Shown here one piece after another: positions 35,878 to 46,706 of a DNA stretch of 64,000 nucleotides. The notes below the pieces were generated by a model that did not search any database, was not told where the DNA came from, and was given only the letters and a program-made list of their open reading frames with translations. Origin of the DNA: Spizellomyces punctatus DAOM BR117 (lineage: Eukaryota > Chytridiomycota > Chytridiomycetes > Spizellomycetales > Spizellomycetaceae); NCBI RefSeq assembly GCF_000182565.1, contig NW_015971547.1, positions 62,001 to 126,000 on the forward strand, read 5' to 3'. The position numbers were made by a program, and so were the translations under genes. Each line of letters opens with the position of its first letter. Positions within the stretch are counted from its first letter, which is position 1.

Positions 35878-36365
35878 TACTTCACCTGGACAATGATTGA
35901 TGCCGACTGGTGCGATGTATCTTCATTCATTGTGAATATTATGTTTCCTCTAGCGCAACTGTGCATTACACATATTACCGATAGAAATCTGTCATTACTG
36001 CCACCACCGCCCTGACTCATTCAGATGGTTGGTTCGTTCCAGATTGACGCGGGCACTAGGCTCCCTCGAATGTGGATCCAATGTGGGTGCGGGAGCGCTT
36101 GCCCCAAAAAAATGGGAATGGGCCGGCCGTCCCGCCACTGCCAACTGACTAAGAGATCGTGGCGGATTTGCCTAGCCCAAACAGCAGCATCTTCGTTCTG
36201 CATTTCGGTTTGCATTTTGGCTTACGCACCACACCGAGTTTCCGCAAACAAATTGGACATTTGGCGCGGTCTATAGACTTCTCGAAACTCTGCAGCGAAG
36301 CGTGGCAGTCTTGAGCTTCGCGTTGCTCAGCACTTTTCCTCAACTTCCACCGCAACACTCACTCA
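35878..36365. other. Intergenic / 5' region of the MGA2-like gene
   Basis: This stretch should contain the promoter and a first coding exon of the MGA2-like gene, which I could not place. One speculative exon is the ATG at 36024-36030 followed by a GT donor, joining an acceptor near 36330. Confidence 0.4.
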
Positions 36366-39300
36366 TTGGACACCTTCGCCGTGGCGCCCTCTGTCGATAC
36401 CCGTTCTCTTCGTGGGGAAGAGAGGGCCTCTCCGGCCCCCTCGGAGTCGGACTCCGCCTACTCCAGCCGTCACTCCGCCGAAATTGAGCGCTCGTCACCT
36501 CCGAGTTTTGATTGCGAACAGCTTGAAGGCGAATCGAAGCACACAACTGACACCGGTACCGATTCCCATGCAGCTACGAAACGCGCATCTTTGTCCAGAC
36601 AGTCAATCCTACCACCATCTCCCCCGCTGGGTGGTACCTCTCAACCATGCATATCACAGCCACTGAGTATCACACAGAACAATTCCTCTTTTCACAACCT
36701 AGGGTTCCCTGCCTTATCTGTGCAAAATCAGGGGCACCTCAATCCTCTAGCCACTCCAACACCCACGCCACCTCCGCCGCTACTGCAAAGAACCCCACTG
36801 TACTATCCGCCGACGCAATTTGCTTCTACCTTTGACTTGATGGGAAATTGGCAGCCGTTCAACGGTGCAGATGCATCACTTGGGGAAGCTAACTCTGTCG
36901 TCGCCGCTGGAAAAGCGAGGCTCGATGAGATGCACAACTTCACTTCCAAAGGACTCCAGGTTCGAGTATTAGGTGTCCCACAGCAACATGCAAAGTCGCG
37001 AGTGGAGACCCAGATAAAGATATGCCTGCAGCTAGTCACGGACAAAGGTGACAAAGTGCCGTTGTGGTCTCATCTGCGTCTCCCAGAATATCTGGTACCT
37101 CGCGAAAAGCTTCGGCGCAACAAGATGAGCGACTATGATCATATGGCTGCCATGTCGGAGAAGGCTGTTCTCAATCTCGAAGCTGTTGTTGTTTGTGCTT
37201 CGGACGTAGCGAAAACAGTTACCACTTGCCTTGGGTGTATCCAGCGAGAGCGGAAAAGGACAAGGAAGAAGGAAGCGAATTCGAAGCGAGCAGTCAAGTG
37301 GGAGGCGCCACGTCTGGGCCCCAGTGGTGAGGAACTGTTGGATGACGAAAGCCTGTCCCTGGAGCAGAAGAAGGTTTTGCTGTTTAACTGTAGCCATATG
37401 GTGGATTTCAGCAGCGGCGACACAATCTTACCCACTCGCATCACATGCTATTGTCGCCACCACGGGGAGAAGCTCGGTTTCTGGTAAGGAAGTTCCCGCA
37501 CACAGGTGTCTTATCGTTGTCTTAATTGACCGAACTCGCACCTCTTTAGTGTGTATTTCGTCATTAGGGACTGCACTGGGCAGATCGTTGCTACCGGAAT
37601 GTCCCCCCCGATCATGATTACCGACGATCACAAGTCCTCTAAGGCGAAGGCAAACAGTCGAAAGCGCCCCCGAACCGATGAACCCATGTCCCCCCCAAGC
37701 GGTTCCTCTCCCCCGTTCCGCAGATCGTCCGTCCTCTCATCACAATCCAATGAGCAGGTACCAGATGCCATGAGCATGATGTTGGGCGACTCCATCCTAT
37801 CCTTTGGTGAATCAAACATTGGACTAGGGGAGCAATTCATGAATCATGGGCATAATATTTTCCCAGCAAACCCGAGGCCTCACAGCGTCGCACAGCCCGC
37901 TAGTCCGATATCCCCTCCTCAGGCTGTAGCTTTTCCAAAGATGGATGATTTACTTGCCAATGATGAAACTCGAGAACACCAAGCATGCAACGGTTTGGAC
38001 TTGAACGGGGAGTTTGGAGCGGATATGGTTATGGATTTGGATAATATCTCAAGAGCTGCAGATTTGGCCGTTTTTGAAGATTTCATGGTGCAGACTGGGC
38101 TTCAGGATCCAGTGGAAGACGCTAAAGCCGAAGCCGCGAATACATCTGCCGTGACATCCCAAATTCCTTCTGTCAGCAGGATTGTTCCCGCAGAAGGGCC
38201 GTTACATGGTGGCCTGGAGGTGACTGTGCTTGGAAGTGATTTCTATGGTAAGAGAATACAGAGCTACACAGCGTCACATTGAAATCTAAATACATATTAT
38301 ACAAAATTAAGACGGATTAACGGTCATGTTCGGGGGCATTCCGGCGGTTCAAACTCACTTCTGGGGCGCGACAACGCTTGTATGTATCCTTCCCCCAGCC
38401 CCCGTCCCGGGCCCTGTACCTGTCACTTTCAAAGAGCATCCAGTGAACTTGTCTTCCGAAAGCGATAATAACGCCGCCATATTCACTTATAAGGATGGTA
38501 AGCCTACGAGCTCTTGATCTCCACGTCTGTCGCGCATGTCCACTAATGAACGTTTCTTTAAAGATGCCGACCGAGCTTTGATGGAGCTTGCTTTGCAGGT
38601 GTTGGGGTTAAGGATGACAGGGAAATTGGAAGATGCTAGACAGGTATGGTTTCATTGATGTTGGACTCAACCAGTTGTGTAGAGATTCACCAAGTGGCGA
38701 TATAGATTGCTATGCGAATTGTAGCAGATCCAAACAGCGGAAACAAGGAACCCACTAGCGGTGCTACGTCTTCAGCTCAAACGCGTCGGTCTTTAGCAGT
38801 CAGCGTTTTGAAGCAGTCCTTTGGGGTCAGTCCACGCGTCTCTCGTCCCGAGCTGGAGTGCCTGCTTCTCCAAGCGCTGTGCAATGCTTCAGATGACCAG
38901 AATTTGCTTGACGATACATGCACGTCGACTGGACATAATTTGCTCCATCTTGCAATTCTTTCTGGAATGGGCTCCTTGGCCAAGTGGCTTATTGCAAACG
39001 AGGTTTGCGACATAGAAGCTAGCGATCAATCAGGATTTGCGCCCATCCACTTTGCGGCATGGACAGGCATGTGGAGTGTTGTTAAGGAATTGCTGGAAGG
39101 TTGGTGTTATTTAGGGGTTTTAGAGGGGGGTGTTGGAAATATCATACTAATGGCCTGGCGTGGAATTTTAGCTGGTGCAAGACGCCATGTCCCTATTAAG
39201 CAAGGACATCTTCCAGTTCACTTGGCGGCCTCGAGAGGGCACCGAGAGGTATATGATGACATCGATTGTTTAGATTTGAGGCTCTGATTAACGATTGTTA

Positions 39301-40863
39301 TGTCACAGGTGGTGAAATTGCTTGCAGTGTATCAGAATGTGTACGATTGGGATTCTGATGAGGGGATTTTCTCGGGCGAAGAGGAAGAGAGCGAGCAACC
39401 CGTGGATGAGAGCGACGTCGTTGTGGATCCCGTGGTGGAGCTTCACTCTGAATGCGACATGATCGTAAAGGAAGTGCCCGAGCATATCCCAACGGACGAC
39501 GCTGATTTAAAGCCAGACGCAACTGATGATGTGTGGCTGGTTCCCACTTCAAATGAGATAGGGTCCGCTGGGAAAGGGTCACAGGCGCGTCCTGTAGGCC
39601 GTTTTGCAGAGAGGCCACGGCGAGGGAAGAGAGGAAGAGGAGGCAGAGGAGGCACAGGGACGCTTCAAAGATTTTCTGCTGGTATCAGAGAAGAAGTGTC
39701 TGTGACAAGCGGCAAGGACGAGACTGCGAATGAACATTGGAATGCGCAAGAGGACGATGGATCTGCAATATCTGAAAAGGATGGAGCGCATACCGCAATG
39801 ACATTAGCAGAACCTCTCCAAGCAGACCCCACATTGGCATCAGCAAACCCTGAGAAGGCTGGTGACGCCCATCTGGTGGACGAGAGCAAAGCAGCGCGCC
39901 TATCAGTGAAGGAATTGCTTTACAATCTAGCTGCCCATCCGGAAAGCAAGACTGCGATTTCTCAGAAAGTCGAAAGTCTAGAGAATCCCGCAAGTAACCT
40001 CTGGAACAAGACGGAAGAAAAGTCACCATCGTCTTGGTATAATCCCTTGGCCCAACTGCCAACCTTCCTTGCACTGCCGGTGTCTCTCCCCACGCCTGCA
40101 CTTCAGAAGAAGGCAGAGGACAAAGGATCACATGGCAAGAATCAAATTGACGATCTTTCTGATCGGCTGCCTGCGGTGAATACCCATCTTTCTCCGACAG
40201 ACACTTCCTGTATTCCCCCGGGCGATACTCCGCTTCCGCCTTATACTCCTCCCGTTCCATACCCGCAAGGCATCAACACCTTGGAACCACACCAGCGGGG
40301 CATTTCTCGTTTCTACATTCAACAACATTCGCCTTCTGTTCCGTCTCCATACCCTTCAAGGTCGGATAGTCTCGACCATCTTGCGCTGCTGACAAATGAA
40401 TATGCGACGGATATTCCATGCAACTGCATTTCATATTCGGGTACACATGAGACGCGGTGTGCACGGTACCAAGCTGCATTGGAACGCAAGAAGGAAATGA
40501 TCTATATGATGGAAGGCGGACGGCATGGAAGGAGTTTGTGGACTTTTTGGATACCAGTTTTATTTGGTATGTTTGAGGGATTTAGTTTTCTGATGCGAAC
40601 TCTCGTCTAACAGTTGCATTCCTGGCTGGTCTTTAGTGGTCCTTGGTTTGGCATTTTTCCGTTTTCTGGTCACCAACGAGGACGTAGAAACCATCATGAA
40701 CAAGATTGGACAGGCTCACGCAGATATCCTGGGTCCTGTGAGAGAATGGTTTGAAGGCGCCAGAGCTTGGGGTGCCGGACGAGGAGAAGGTGTAACAGAG
40801 TGGATTCATACAATACATGTTAGAGGGCGGGCAATTGCAAAGGTGGGACGGTTGGTGGTATAG
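36366..40863 (+). CDS. MGA2: SPT23/MGA2-like membrane-tethered transcription factor (IPT/TIG, ankyrin, C-terminal membrane segment)
   Basis: By family, an ER-anchored activator whose N-terminal part is released by ubiquitin-dependent processing to induce fatty-acid desaturase (OLE1) when lipids are too saturated. Domains in order: Ser/Pro-rich N-terminus; a conserved fungal block (VETQIKICLQLV, RLPEYLVPREKLRRNKM, and NCSHMVDFSSGDTILPTRIT); IPT/TIG (SRIVPAEGPLHGGLEVTVLG, LTVMFGGIPA); ankyrin repeats (GHNLLHLAILSGM, SGFAPIHFAAWTGM, HLPVHLAASRGHREVVKLL); a long acidic Ser-rich stretch; and one membrane helix (SLWTFWIPVLFVVLGLAFF) about 80 residues from the end. Exons end at 37483, 38247, 38497, 38643, 39100, 39248 and 40566. 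The true start codon is unresolved: the frame is open to about 36314 but has no ATG before residue 158, so a 5' exon must exist. Confidence 0.88.
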
Positions 40864-41201
40864 ATTCAGGACCCGTAAAGTATAGTTTTAGGGTATCGCA
40901 TTTGATTTTTGTATATTCAATTTGAGGGTTATTCATATATACAGTACCATGTGTCATTGGGGATGCACATCTGGAAGTTTCAAGTGGGATGGTCCGATGA
41001 CCTGCAGGCTTGTTGCCGCGTTCCCTAACTTGACAGCCTACCGACTCCATTATTTATACAGATCCTTGACCGCGCACTCAACCATTTGAACCGTCCACCA
41101 AACTCGAAGATCCGGAACGTTACAAGCTGTGGATATCGGAAAGACTACGCTCCGCCGATCGTCTTCGGTACTTCTGCCGGAAACGACGTACGCTGAGGAA
41201 C
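40864..41201. other. Convergent intergenic region
   Basis: 3' flanks of the MGA2-like gene (+) and the small membrane protein gene (-). Nothing recognisable. Confidence 0.5.
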
Positions 41202-41471
41202 TTATCCGTATACTCCAACCAAAGTCGCGGAAGGACGGGAGCGCGTCCCACGCCATTCATCATACGCTACAAGCTGTTTGATGAAAAAATCGAGTACGAG
41301 AATCACGGCCAGGAATATCAGCACATGTTTTAGCTTCGCGGTCCATGAGAACGGTCGGCGAACGTTCCAGTTCGGGTCGGGATATTTCCACGCGAGACGT
41401 CTGTCCCAGTTCCAGTAATTTGGGTAGATGTAGTCGGTAGCGTTGGTGAGAGATGGTGGACGGTAAGGCAT
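41202..41471 (-). CDS. Small single-pass membrane protein, unidentified
   Basis: An 89-residue frame starting MPYRPPSLTNATDYIYPNYW, with an aromatic and Arg-rich N-terminal half (WNWDRRLAWKYPDPNWNVRR), one hydrophobic segment (HVLIFLAVILVLDFFIKQLV) and a short basic tail. This resembles small accessory subunits of respiratory complexes in composition, but I cannot assign a family. An in-frame ATG at 41594 would add 41 residues rich in Arg, Ser and Thr, which could be a mitochondrial presequence. It lies head to head with mitochondrial uS17. Confidence 0.6.
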   Translation of the reverse strand: MPYRPPSLTNATDYIYPNYWNWDRRLAWKYPDPNWNVRRPFSWTAKLKHVLIFLAVILVLDFFIKQLVAYDEWRGTRSRPSATLVGVYG

Positions 41472-42198
41472 GTTGTTTGTGTGGATGGAATGGGAGGAAG
41501 CGTAAGGTCGAGGTCGTTCGTTGTCAGTGTGGCTTCGCGTCCACCGCGTTCCTCGCTGTAGCAGTGTTGCCCATGGCAACTGCCACATCCACATAGTGAA
41601 AAGGACTCGAACGAATCTTCATTCACCGTCAACTAATAGATCGATCCTGTAACAGGTAAGCCCAACTGGCAAGTAGCTTTTACAGTGGACCCGTCTGGGA
41701 TGTTTGTTTTTCATATATGTTAGACTACGGATATATTTAATGTCGACAACGTTTTTGCTGAGACTGGGACTTCGGATTCCCTGTCGACTCTTAACTGGGT
41801 TTCTGAGCGTTTACTGAACTTTCTGCCTTATTCTATCAGATTACCACATCGCACTCTCCATAGTCTCCTAACCATTGCTGCGGGGTCACCAAAACCTGCA
41901 TTTACCGACAATTGCAGTATTTAGTTTTGGGTAAGATGTCGATTTTCCTCTACCCTTCCTGCTCCCTTGCGTCGAGGATGCTTTTTCGCATATGTTAGAC
42001 TTCCGAATTATCAATGTTGGAAAAAATCTTCAACTGCTGAGAGCGAAGGGAGCACGACAGGGTCTTAGTTTGAGATATTTGAAACTTTTGAACCCAATTC
42101 TCACTGATCCCATTTCGGGTATGAAGTTTACAGAACCTTGTAGTCAGTCATACCCGATTATTTTAACCCTTCCTGCGCCTCCATTGCCACCCGTACAA
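41472..42198. promoter_or_regulatory. Divergent intergenic region
   Basis: Between the small membrane protein (-) and uS17m (+). The plus-strand frame of uS17m extends upstream to an ATG at 41992, adding 69 residues that begin with a basic, Leu-rich helix; this could be a presequence. Confidence 0.4.
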
Positions 42199-42645
42199 AT
42201 GGCACTGCGACCTACCGCTTTCCTGCTAGATGTGGTTCGCCCACCACGTCAAATGTTCTACGGAGAAGTAATAGGAACCGCTATGCAGAAGACGATCAAA
42301 GTCCGTGTAGCAAGACCACGCATACACCCTGTCGTTCAAAAGGTTTCTGCGTGGACTCTTTTCGTTCTGATACCGTACCCTGTCTAATCTTGGTATGCAC
42401 AGCCTATCACATTCCACAAAACATTTCTAGCACACGACGAGCATGAACGATGTGTGGTGGGCGATTGGGTACGGATCGACTCTTGCCAAAAGATTAGCAA
42501 GCGGAAAAACTTCACCTTGGGAGAAATTGTCGCCCCTGCTTCTCGATATACGGACGCGGATGGAAAGCTGCATACACAAAGGCAAACTGGTGTTCAGGAA
42601 GTAGATAAAGTTGCCAAGCTCAAGGAATCGAAGCATCTGTCGTAA
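42199..42645 (+). CDS. MRPS17: Mitochondrial small-subunit ribosomal protein uS17m
   Basis: Component of the mitochondrial 28S-type ribosomal subunit; binds 5'-domain rRNA. Exons 42199-42342 and 42413-42645. Residues FYGEVIGTAMQKTIKVRVAR match the S17 OB-fold start (GxVVSxxMxKTxxVxV), followed across the intron by ITFHKTFLAHDEHERCVVGD, WVRIDSCQKISKRKNFTLGE and a C-terminal extension. The start at 42199 gives 124 residues. An upstream in-frame ATG at 41992 cannot be excluded and would supply a targeting sequence. Confidence 0.88.
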
Positions 42646-43080
42646 TCGGCGTATAATCCCGCTTGATCCTTATAAATGCAATGTACATAGATCGGAAGCT
42701 TATTTCTATTTTGTCGCCTCTGGATGCACAATATAATTAATGTGATGTGGTTCAAACCACCCTGCAGCCGTCCAGGCCATTATGAAATCCGTTTGCAGGA
42801 GGAAGGATCCTTGTCGTTTGCTGCAAAACTCTATACAACATTGTTGGGCTTCTGCCCTTTTGACGAGATTCATTCATAGCGACGCATCCTTTCTACCCTT
42901 TCTATCTTGCTGCGGTTACGTAGTTCCCCAACAAGAGGTGAGAGCTCCTTGAGACAACAAGTTAAGAGGCGCGTTCATCTTGGTTGACGACTGCCTTGGT
43001 CGACGCTTTCCTGGTCTGCCACGATTGCTAAGTTAGAGGCCATCGACTTGCTGCCTGATCTTTCAAATACCACGCTCGTA
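42646..43080. promoter_or_regulatory. Upstream region of the endosulfine gene
   Basis: 435 bp containing the 3' flank of uS17m and the endosulfine promoter and 5' UTR. No core motif stands out. Confidence 0.4.
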
Positions 43081-43702
43081 ATGGCCCCTCCCAAACAGGA
43101 AGTTGATGTTTCGGTGCGTTTCGTTTCTCTCTGTGTTTATTGAGATGGCGGACGGCGTGTAGTGGCCCAAGGCCGATAGTGGATACACGCTTCCGATAGC
43201 CCTTTATTTTATTCTGGCGTGTTATCTCTGCCGCATGAATGTAGGGAGAAATTGAAAGTCAGAATTGAGAGAGCGGGGATCAAGTTTGAATTTGATCGTA
43301 GAACACCCATTTAATATAGCTCTTCGTTGGACTTTCCAGAAACTCAGTCCAGAAGATAAGGCATTTTTCGAAAAGTATGGTCGTCTCCCTCCAGCGAAAA
43401 AGCAAGTACTAAGTCAAAGATTGAAGGTGAGAAGCTAGTTGCGGTTGTCCCATCCGTGCGTTAAGAAAATTGACAACACACAACATTCGTATTAGGGCGG
43501 AGATCGCAAGTATTTTGATTCTGGTGATTACGCCCTTTCCAAAGCTGGAAAATCTTCATCCGATGAAGTAGGATCGCAGCATCCTTCACCAGAACGGATT
43601 CCACATTCTGTGCCGCCGAATTTGAAGAAGGATGCCAATCCACCCAAGGAATCAAGCTTGATTCATGAAGCAAAGGTGGAAGGAACAGGGGCTGCGCAAT
43701 AG
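43081..43702 (+). CDS. IGO1: Endosulfine / ARPP-19 family PP2A-B55 inhibitor
   Basis: Phosphorylation-activated inhibitor of PP2A-B55 that couples nutrient signals (Rim15/Greatwall) to quiescence, meiosis or mitotic entry. Exons 43081-43113, 43340-43426, 43496-43702. The product begins MAPPKQEVDVS, then KLSPEDKAFFEKYGRLPPAK, a conserved endosulfine helix, and KYFDSGDYALSKAG. FDSGDY is the invariant Greatwall site and its Ser is intact. The remaining 45 residues are Ser/Pro-rich and disordered. About 109 residues, the usual size for the family. Confidence 0.95.
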
Positions 43703-44095
43703 GTTGCTTTGGGTCTGATAGACATGTGAGGCTGTCCTACGAGGAAGGGCATGTGGAATGCATTCGATGAAAGAGTCTAGTTTTTTGTTTTGGGTTCTCT
43801 GAAAATGGTTTAAACCTATGCAGCTCGTTGTCTGCACTTGAATAAGAGCAACTCCTGTTTGAACAAAATATTCACTGCTGGGTAAAGATATATTACAAAT
43901 ACATCCACAACATGTATTGATATTTCGTTAAATGCAGTCAACGGTGTCAAACAAAAGGACAGAAGAACATAAATAATATCCAAAAACAAGAGGTATTTGA
44001 AAAGTTCAACCTAAGAAACCCATATCCAATCACTTCATTTCTAACTTGATGTACGAAATTGTCACTTAATATCTTGTTAAAATCTAAGCCCATAA
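43703..44095. other. AT-rich convergent intergenic region
   Basis: 3' flanks of endosulfine (+) and the TLC protein (-), clearly more AT-rich than the genes. No gene seen. Confidence 0.6.
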
Positions 44096-45037
44096 TTAAC
44101 CGACGAGAACAGGGGCCACAGGTATTGGATCAGTGATGCGATCAAGATCATGTTCAAGTATGGATGACCCGGCGCGCAGACGATGAGTGACAAATGGCCG
44201 GGGAAGGTGACGAGTAGATCGAGATCCCCACGTCTCTTCAGTAACGTATTTGTCATCCTCGCGAGATGTAACTTCAGCCGAAACTTGTGCTTCAGGTTTG
44301 ATAGATTGTATAGGATGGCAAGCGGTAGTAGTACTGGGAACCATCTTTCGCAATTTCTCCTTCCTCATCCTGATTTGCTGCTGGACCCATCCTTTGAACC
44401 AAAGCAAATGCATTGGTAGGACACCCAGTAAAAACCAGTAGAATTGTCGGTCAGGCCACGCCCTCCAAATCTCATAAACAAAATAGATGTGCAAACAGAT
44501 CCTCGTTGTAAAGAATGTCGCACCAAAGAGCGCATCGCTACGCCAGGCTTTGTTGATCCTTCCAATGGCCATAACAAGGGTAGGAAGTTCCAGGATAGAG
44601 AGCGTGCAAAATCCTCCAGGAACGTGGTAGGTAACCAGAGAGGTTACCATCCACGCATACAACGAGTGATGAACGTATCCCGACAAGGGGTGGACCTCAC
44701 TCCGATAGAACAGGGTGCCCAGGAGTAGGTCAGTTACGCAGTAAGATGCAAAGAATCCACACAGTCCAATCGCAAAGGCGGAATCCATGAGAGATACATC
44801 CGCAAGGGAGTTAGAACCGGTGAAGAAGGAGTAATGGAAAGGGAGCGAGCTAGAGGTCATGACAAGAGCGGTGAGGCCTGTAACTATCCATGCACGCTGT
44901 TTTTCGGTGGCGAAAAGAGTTGGGAATAGAGAGGGTAGAGTAAAGAAGGCTGCGCTCAGCGCAAGCGCGCCGCAGCCAAAGGGAACATGAAAGCGTGGGT
45001 CGGAGAGTACGTCCAAATATGAGAGAGAAGTTGCCAT
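44096..45037 (-). CDS. TLC-domain (TRAM/LAG1/CLN8) multi-pass membrane protein
   Basis: Uninterrupted 313-codon frame starting MATSLSYLDVLSDPRFHVPF, one of the few intronless genes here. About seven hydrophobic segments are visible, including FASYCVTDLLLGTLFY, the adjacent HHSLYAWMVTSLVTYH (the His-rich TLC core), LEL PTLVMAIGRINKAW and YWFLLGVLPMHLLWFKGW. This ordering fits TLCD4/TMEM56-like members more than ceramide synthases, because the Lag1 motif with two adjacent His and Asp is not complete. A charged cytosolic tail of about 85 residues follows. It probably acts in lipid composition or transport in ER or plasma membrane; the reaction, if any, is unknown. Confidence 0.82.
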   Translation of the reverse strand: MATSLSYLDVLSDPRFHVPFGCGALALSAAFFTLPSLFPTLFATEKQRAWIVTGLTALVMTSSSLPFHYSFFTGSNSLADVSLMDSAFAIGLCGFFASYCVTDLLLGTLFYRSEVHPLSGYVHHSLYAWMVTSLVTYHVPGGFCTLSILELPTLVMAIGRINKAWRSDALFGATFFTTRICLHIYFVYEIWRAWPDRQFYWFLLGVLPMHLLWFKGWVQQQIRMRKEKLRKMVPSTTTACHPIQSIKPEAQVSAEVTSREDDKYVTEETWGSRSTRHLPRPFVTHRLRAGSSILEHDLDRITDPIPVAPVLVG

Positions 45038-46706
45038 TTGTTGGAAAAAGGCTTAACGTTGGAGTTGGAGGGGGTAATTGGAGCGAAAAAAAACAAAAAG
45101 GCAATCGTTGGAGAGTTGGCCGAGGAATGCAAAAGATGGCCTTTTGAACAACGACGACCTTTTTATTCCTTTCCTGCTGCGGTGCTTCCCCCCGAGCCCA
45201 AAACCAAGCCGTATCGCCAAAGTGTGGCCCCAAAACGAAGCGCGAGCGAGTTCCATCGACACGTGTGCGAGGCACCGGTGAGGCGCATGCAGCTGAGTAA
45301 GCAAACAATGGCGTGTTATTCCGCCCACCAGCGTTATTCCAGAAGGCGATGGACGCAATGTAGGATATCCTATTTACAGTAATCAAACTGGAATAATATC
45401 AATAATGTGTTCATCAACAATTATGCATGATTGGGTCTAAAGGACTTTTATAGCATTCGGGATTCAAATTCGCCATGCACTTGACCAAACGGTCATCATC
45501 CATCATTGGTTGTTTGGTATCAGCAGAGAGTGTAACTTAAGTAAAAAGATATACTATACAGTGACCGAACGTGCTTCATAGCTCGCAAGTAGTTGCTTTG
45601 CATCCTTCACCTCGAAAAGCATATCGATCAATGGTAGCAAGACCTCAAGGGTCCCGTTCAGTCCGCCCGGTCGCGTTCAGTCCGCCCACGGGCCTTGGAC
45701 CTACATTACAATTCGTCAATTTTCCACAATTACAATCTGACTAGTTGATAAAGTAGCTTTGAAACTGAGAAACCTTTTGGCAGAATATGCAAATATCTTT
45801 CATCATCCCATCTTCGTTTTCCATCAGCCAAACCTTTTCATATGGCGAAACGTTCATTCATATCATAGTCTTCTACTTGAGGTTGTCAGATTCTTGGATG
45901 GCCGATAGGATATTGATCCCATTGATCCCATCTCCATTGCCTTCTCAGAATCCGAAACCAAGTTCAGTTTTCCCTTTTGGGCTGAATGACGGATGGGCAA
46001 CAACTGAAACCAGTATTGCTGCAGCCACCGCAGCTACACACAAGCCCGCGATAAAGCGGACAAAAGGAATATATGCATAATAACTTACTCAAGCTGACCC
46101 GTCTCATTATTTATCATACTCCCATTGTCATATCTGGGCAAAAGTGATTCACCAATCTCGGAGAAAAGGATTAATGGCAGGATGAGTGGAGTGAAGCACA
46201 TTCCATATGAGCAAAATCATCATCCCCAACGCCATTCATTCCCTCGTCACTGTCCGTCACCCGAAAGGGCCAGGACGATAACTACGTCGGATGACAACCT
46301 TTTTGCAGAATTCGAGGACTTTAGAGTTTATTTAAAAGTCTTGATTGGGCAGTTCGCCAGCTATCGAAGATGACGAGGATAGAAACATTTCATTTTTGAT
46401 TAGGAAGTTGGTAGACCACCGGGGCCTGGTAGTGGTTTTACATTTGCAACGGAGTAATGTTCAAAGGAAATCATCGCAAGGCAGCTGAGGATGGTTGATA
46501 AATATTCTCCGACTTGGTAACCCTGCAATTGATCGGGAAATGAGAGTCGGAGTCTGGTGCAAGAAATCCCCCTAAATTCCCCCATAATACGTGCCATTTA
46601 TCCCGCGGCATCGTCTTACTCAGACGACTACTCAGACGACGACTCTCACCTTATTGTTGAAATCAAATCGGTTGTCAATTCGTGTCTGTGTAAAGTGGTC
46701 GCCACG
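45038..46706. other. Longest intergenic region (1.7 kb)
   Basis: Divergent promoters of the TLC gene and CFAP77 must lie at the two ends. Near 45655-45695 a GTTCAGTCCGCCC unit occurs twice, about 18 bp apart. A minus-strand frame at 46400-46597 (ATG, 65 codons) and a hydrophobic minus-strand stretch near 45960-46075 may be exons of a small membrane protein, but I could not join them convincingly. Confidence 0.4.

Noticed and set aside
45787-46080. 97-codon plus-strand frame in the large gap
   Set aside because: Low-complexity Ser/Ala/Thr content, no recognised domain, and it is antisense to the more protein-like hydrophobic stretch.
46400-46597. Signal peptidase subunit SPC1-like small protein
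   Set aside because: A few residues (around the LSFPDQLQGYQ part) resemble SPC1, but the required second membrane segment does not follow and the frame ends in a Pro/Gly-rich tail.
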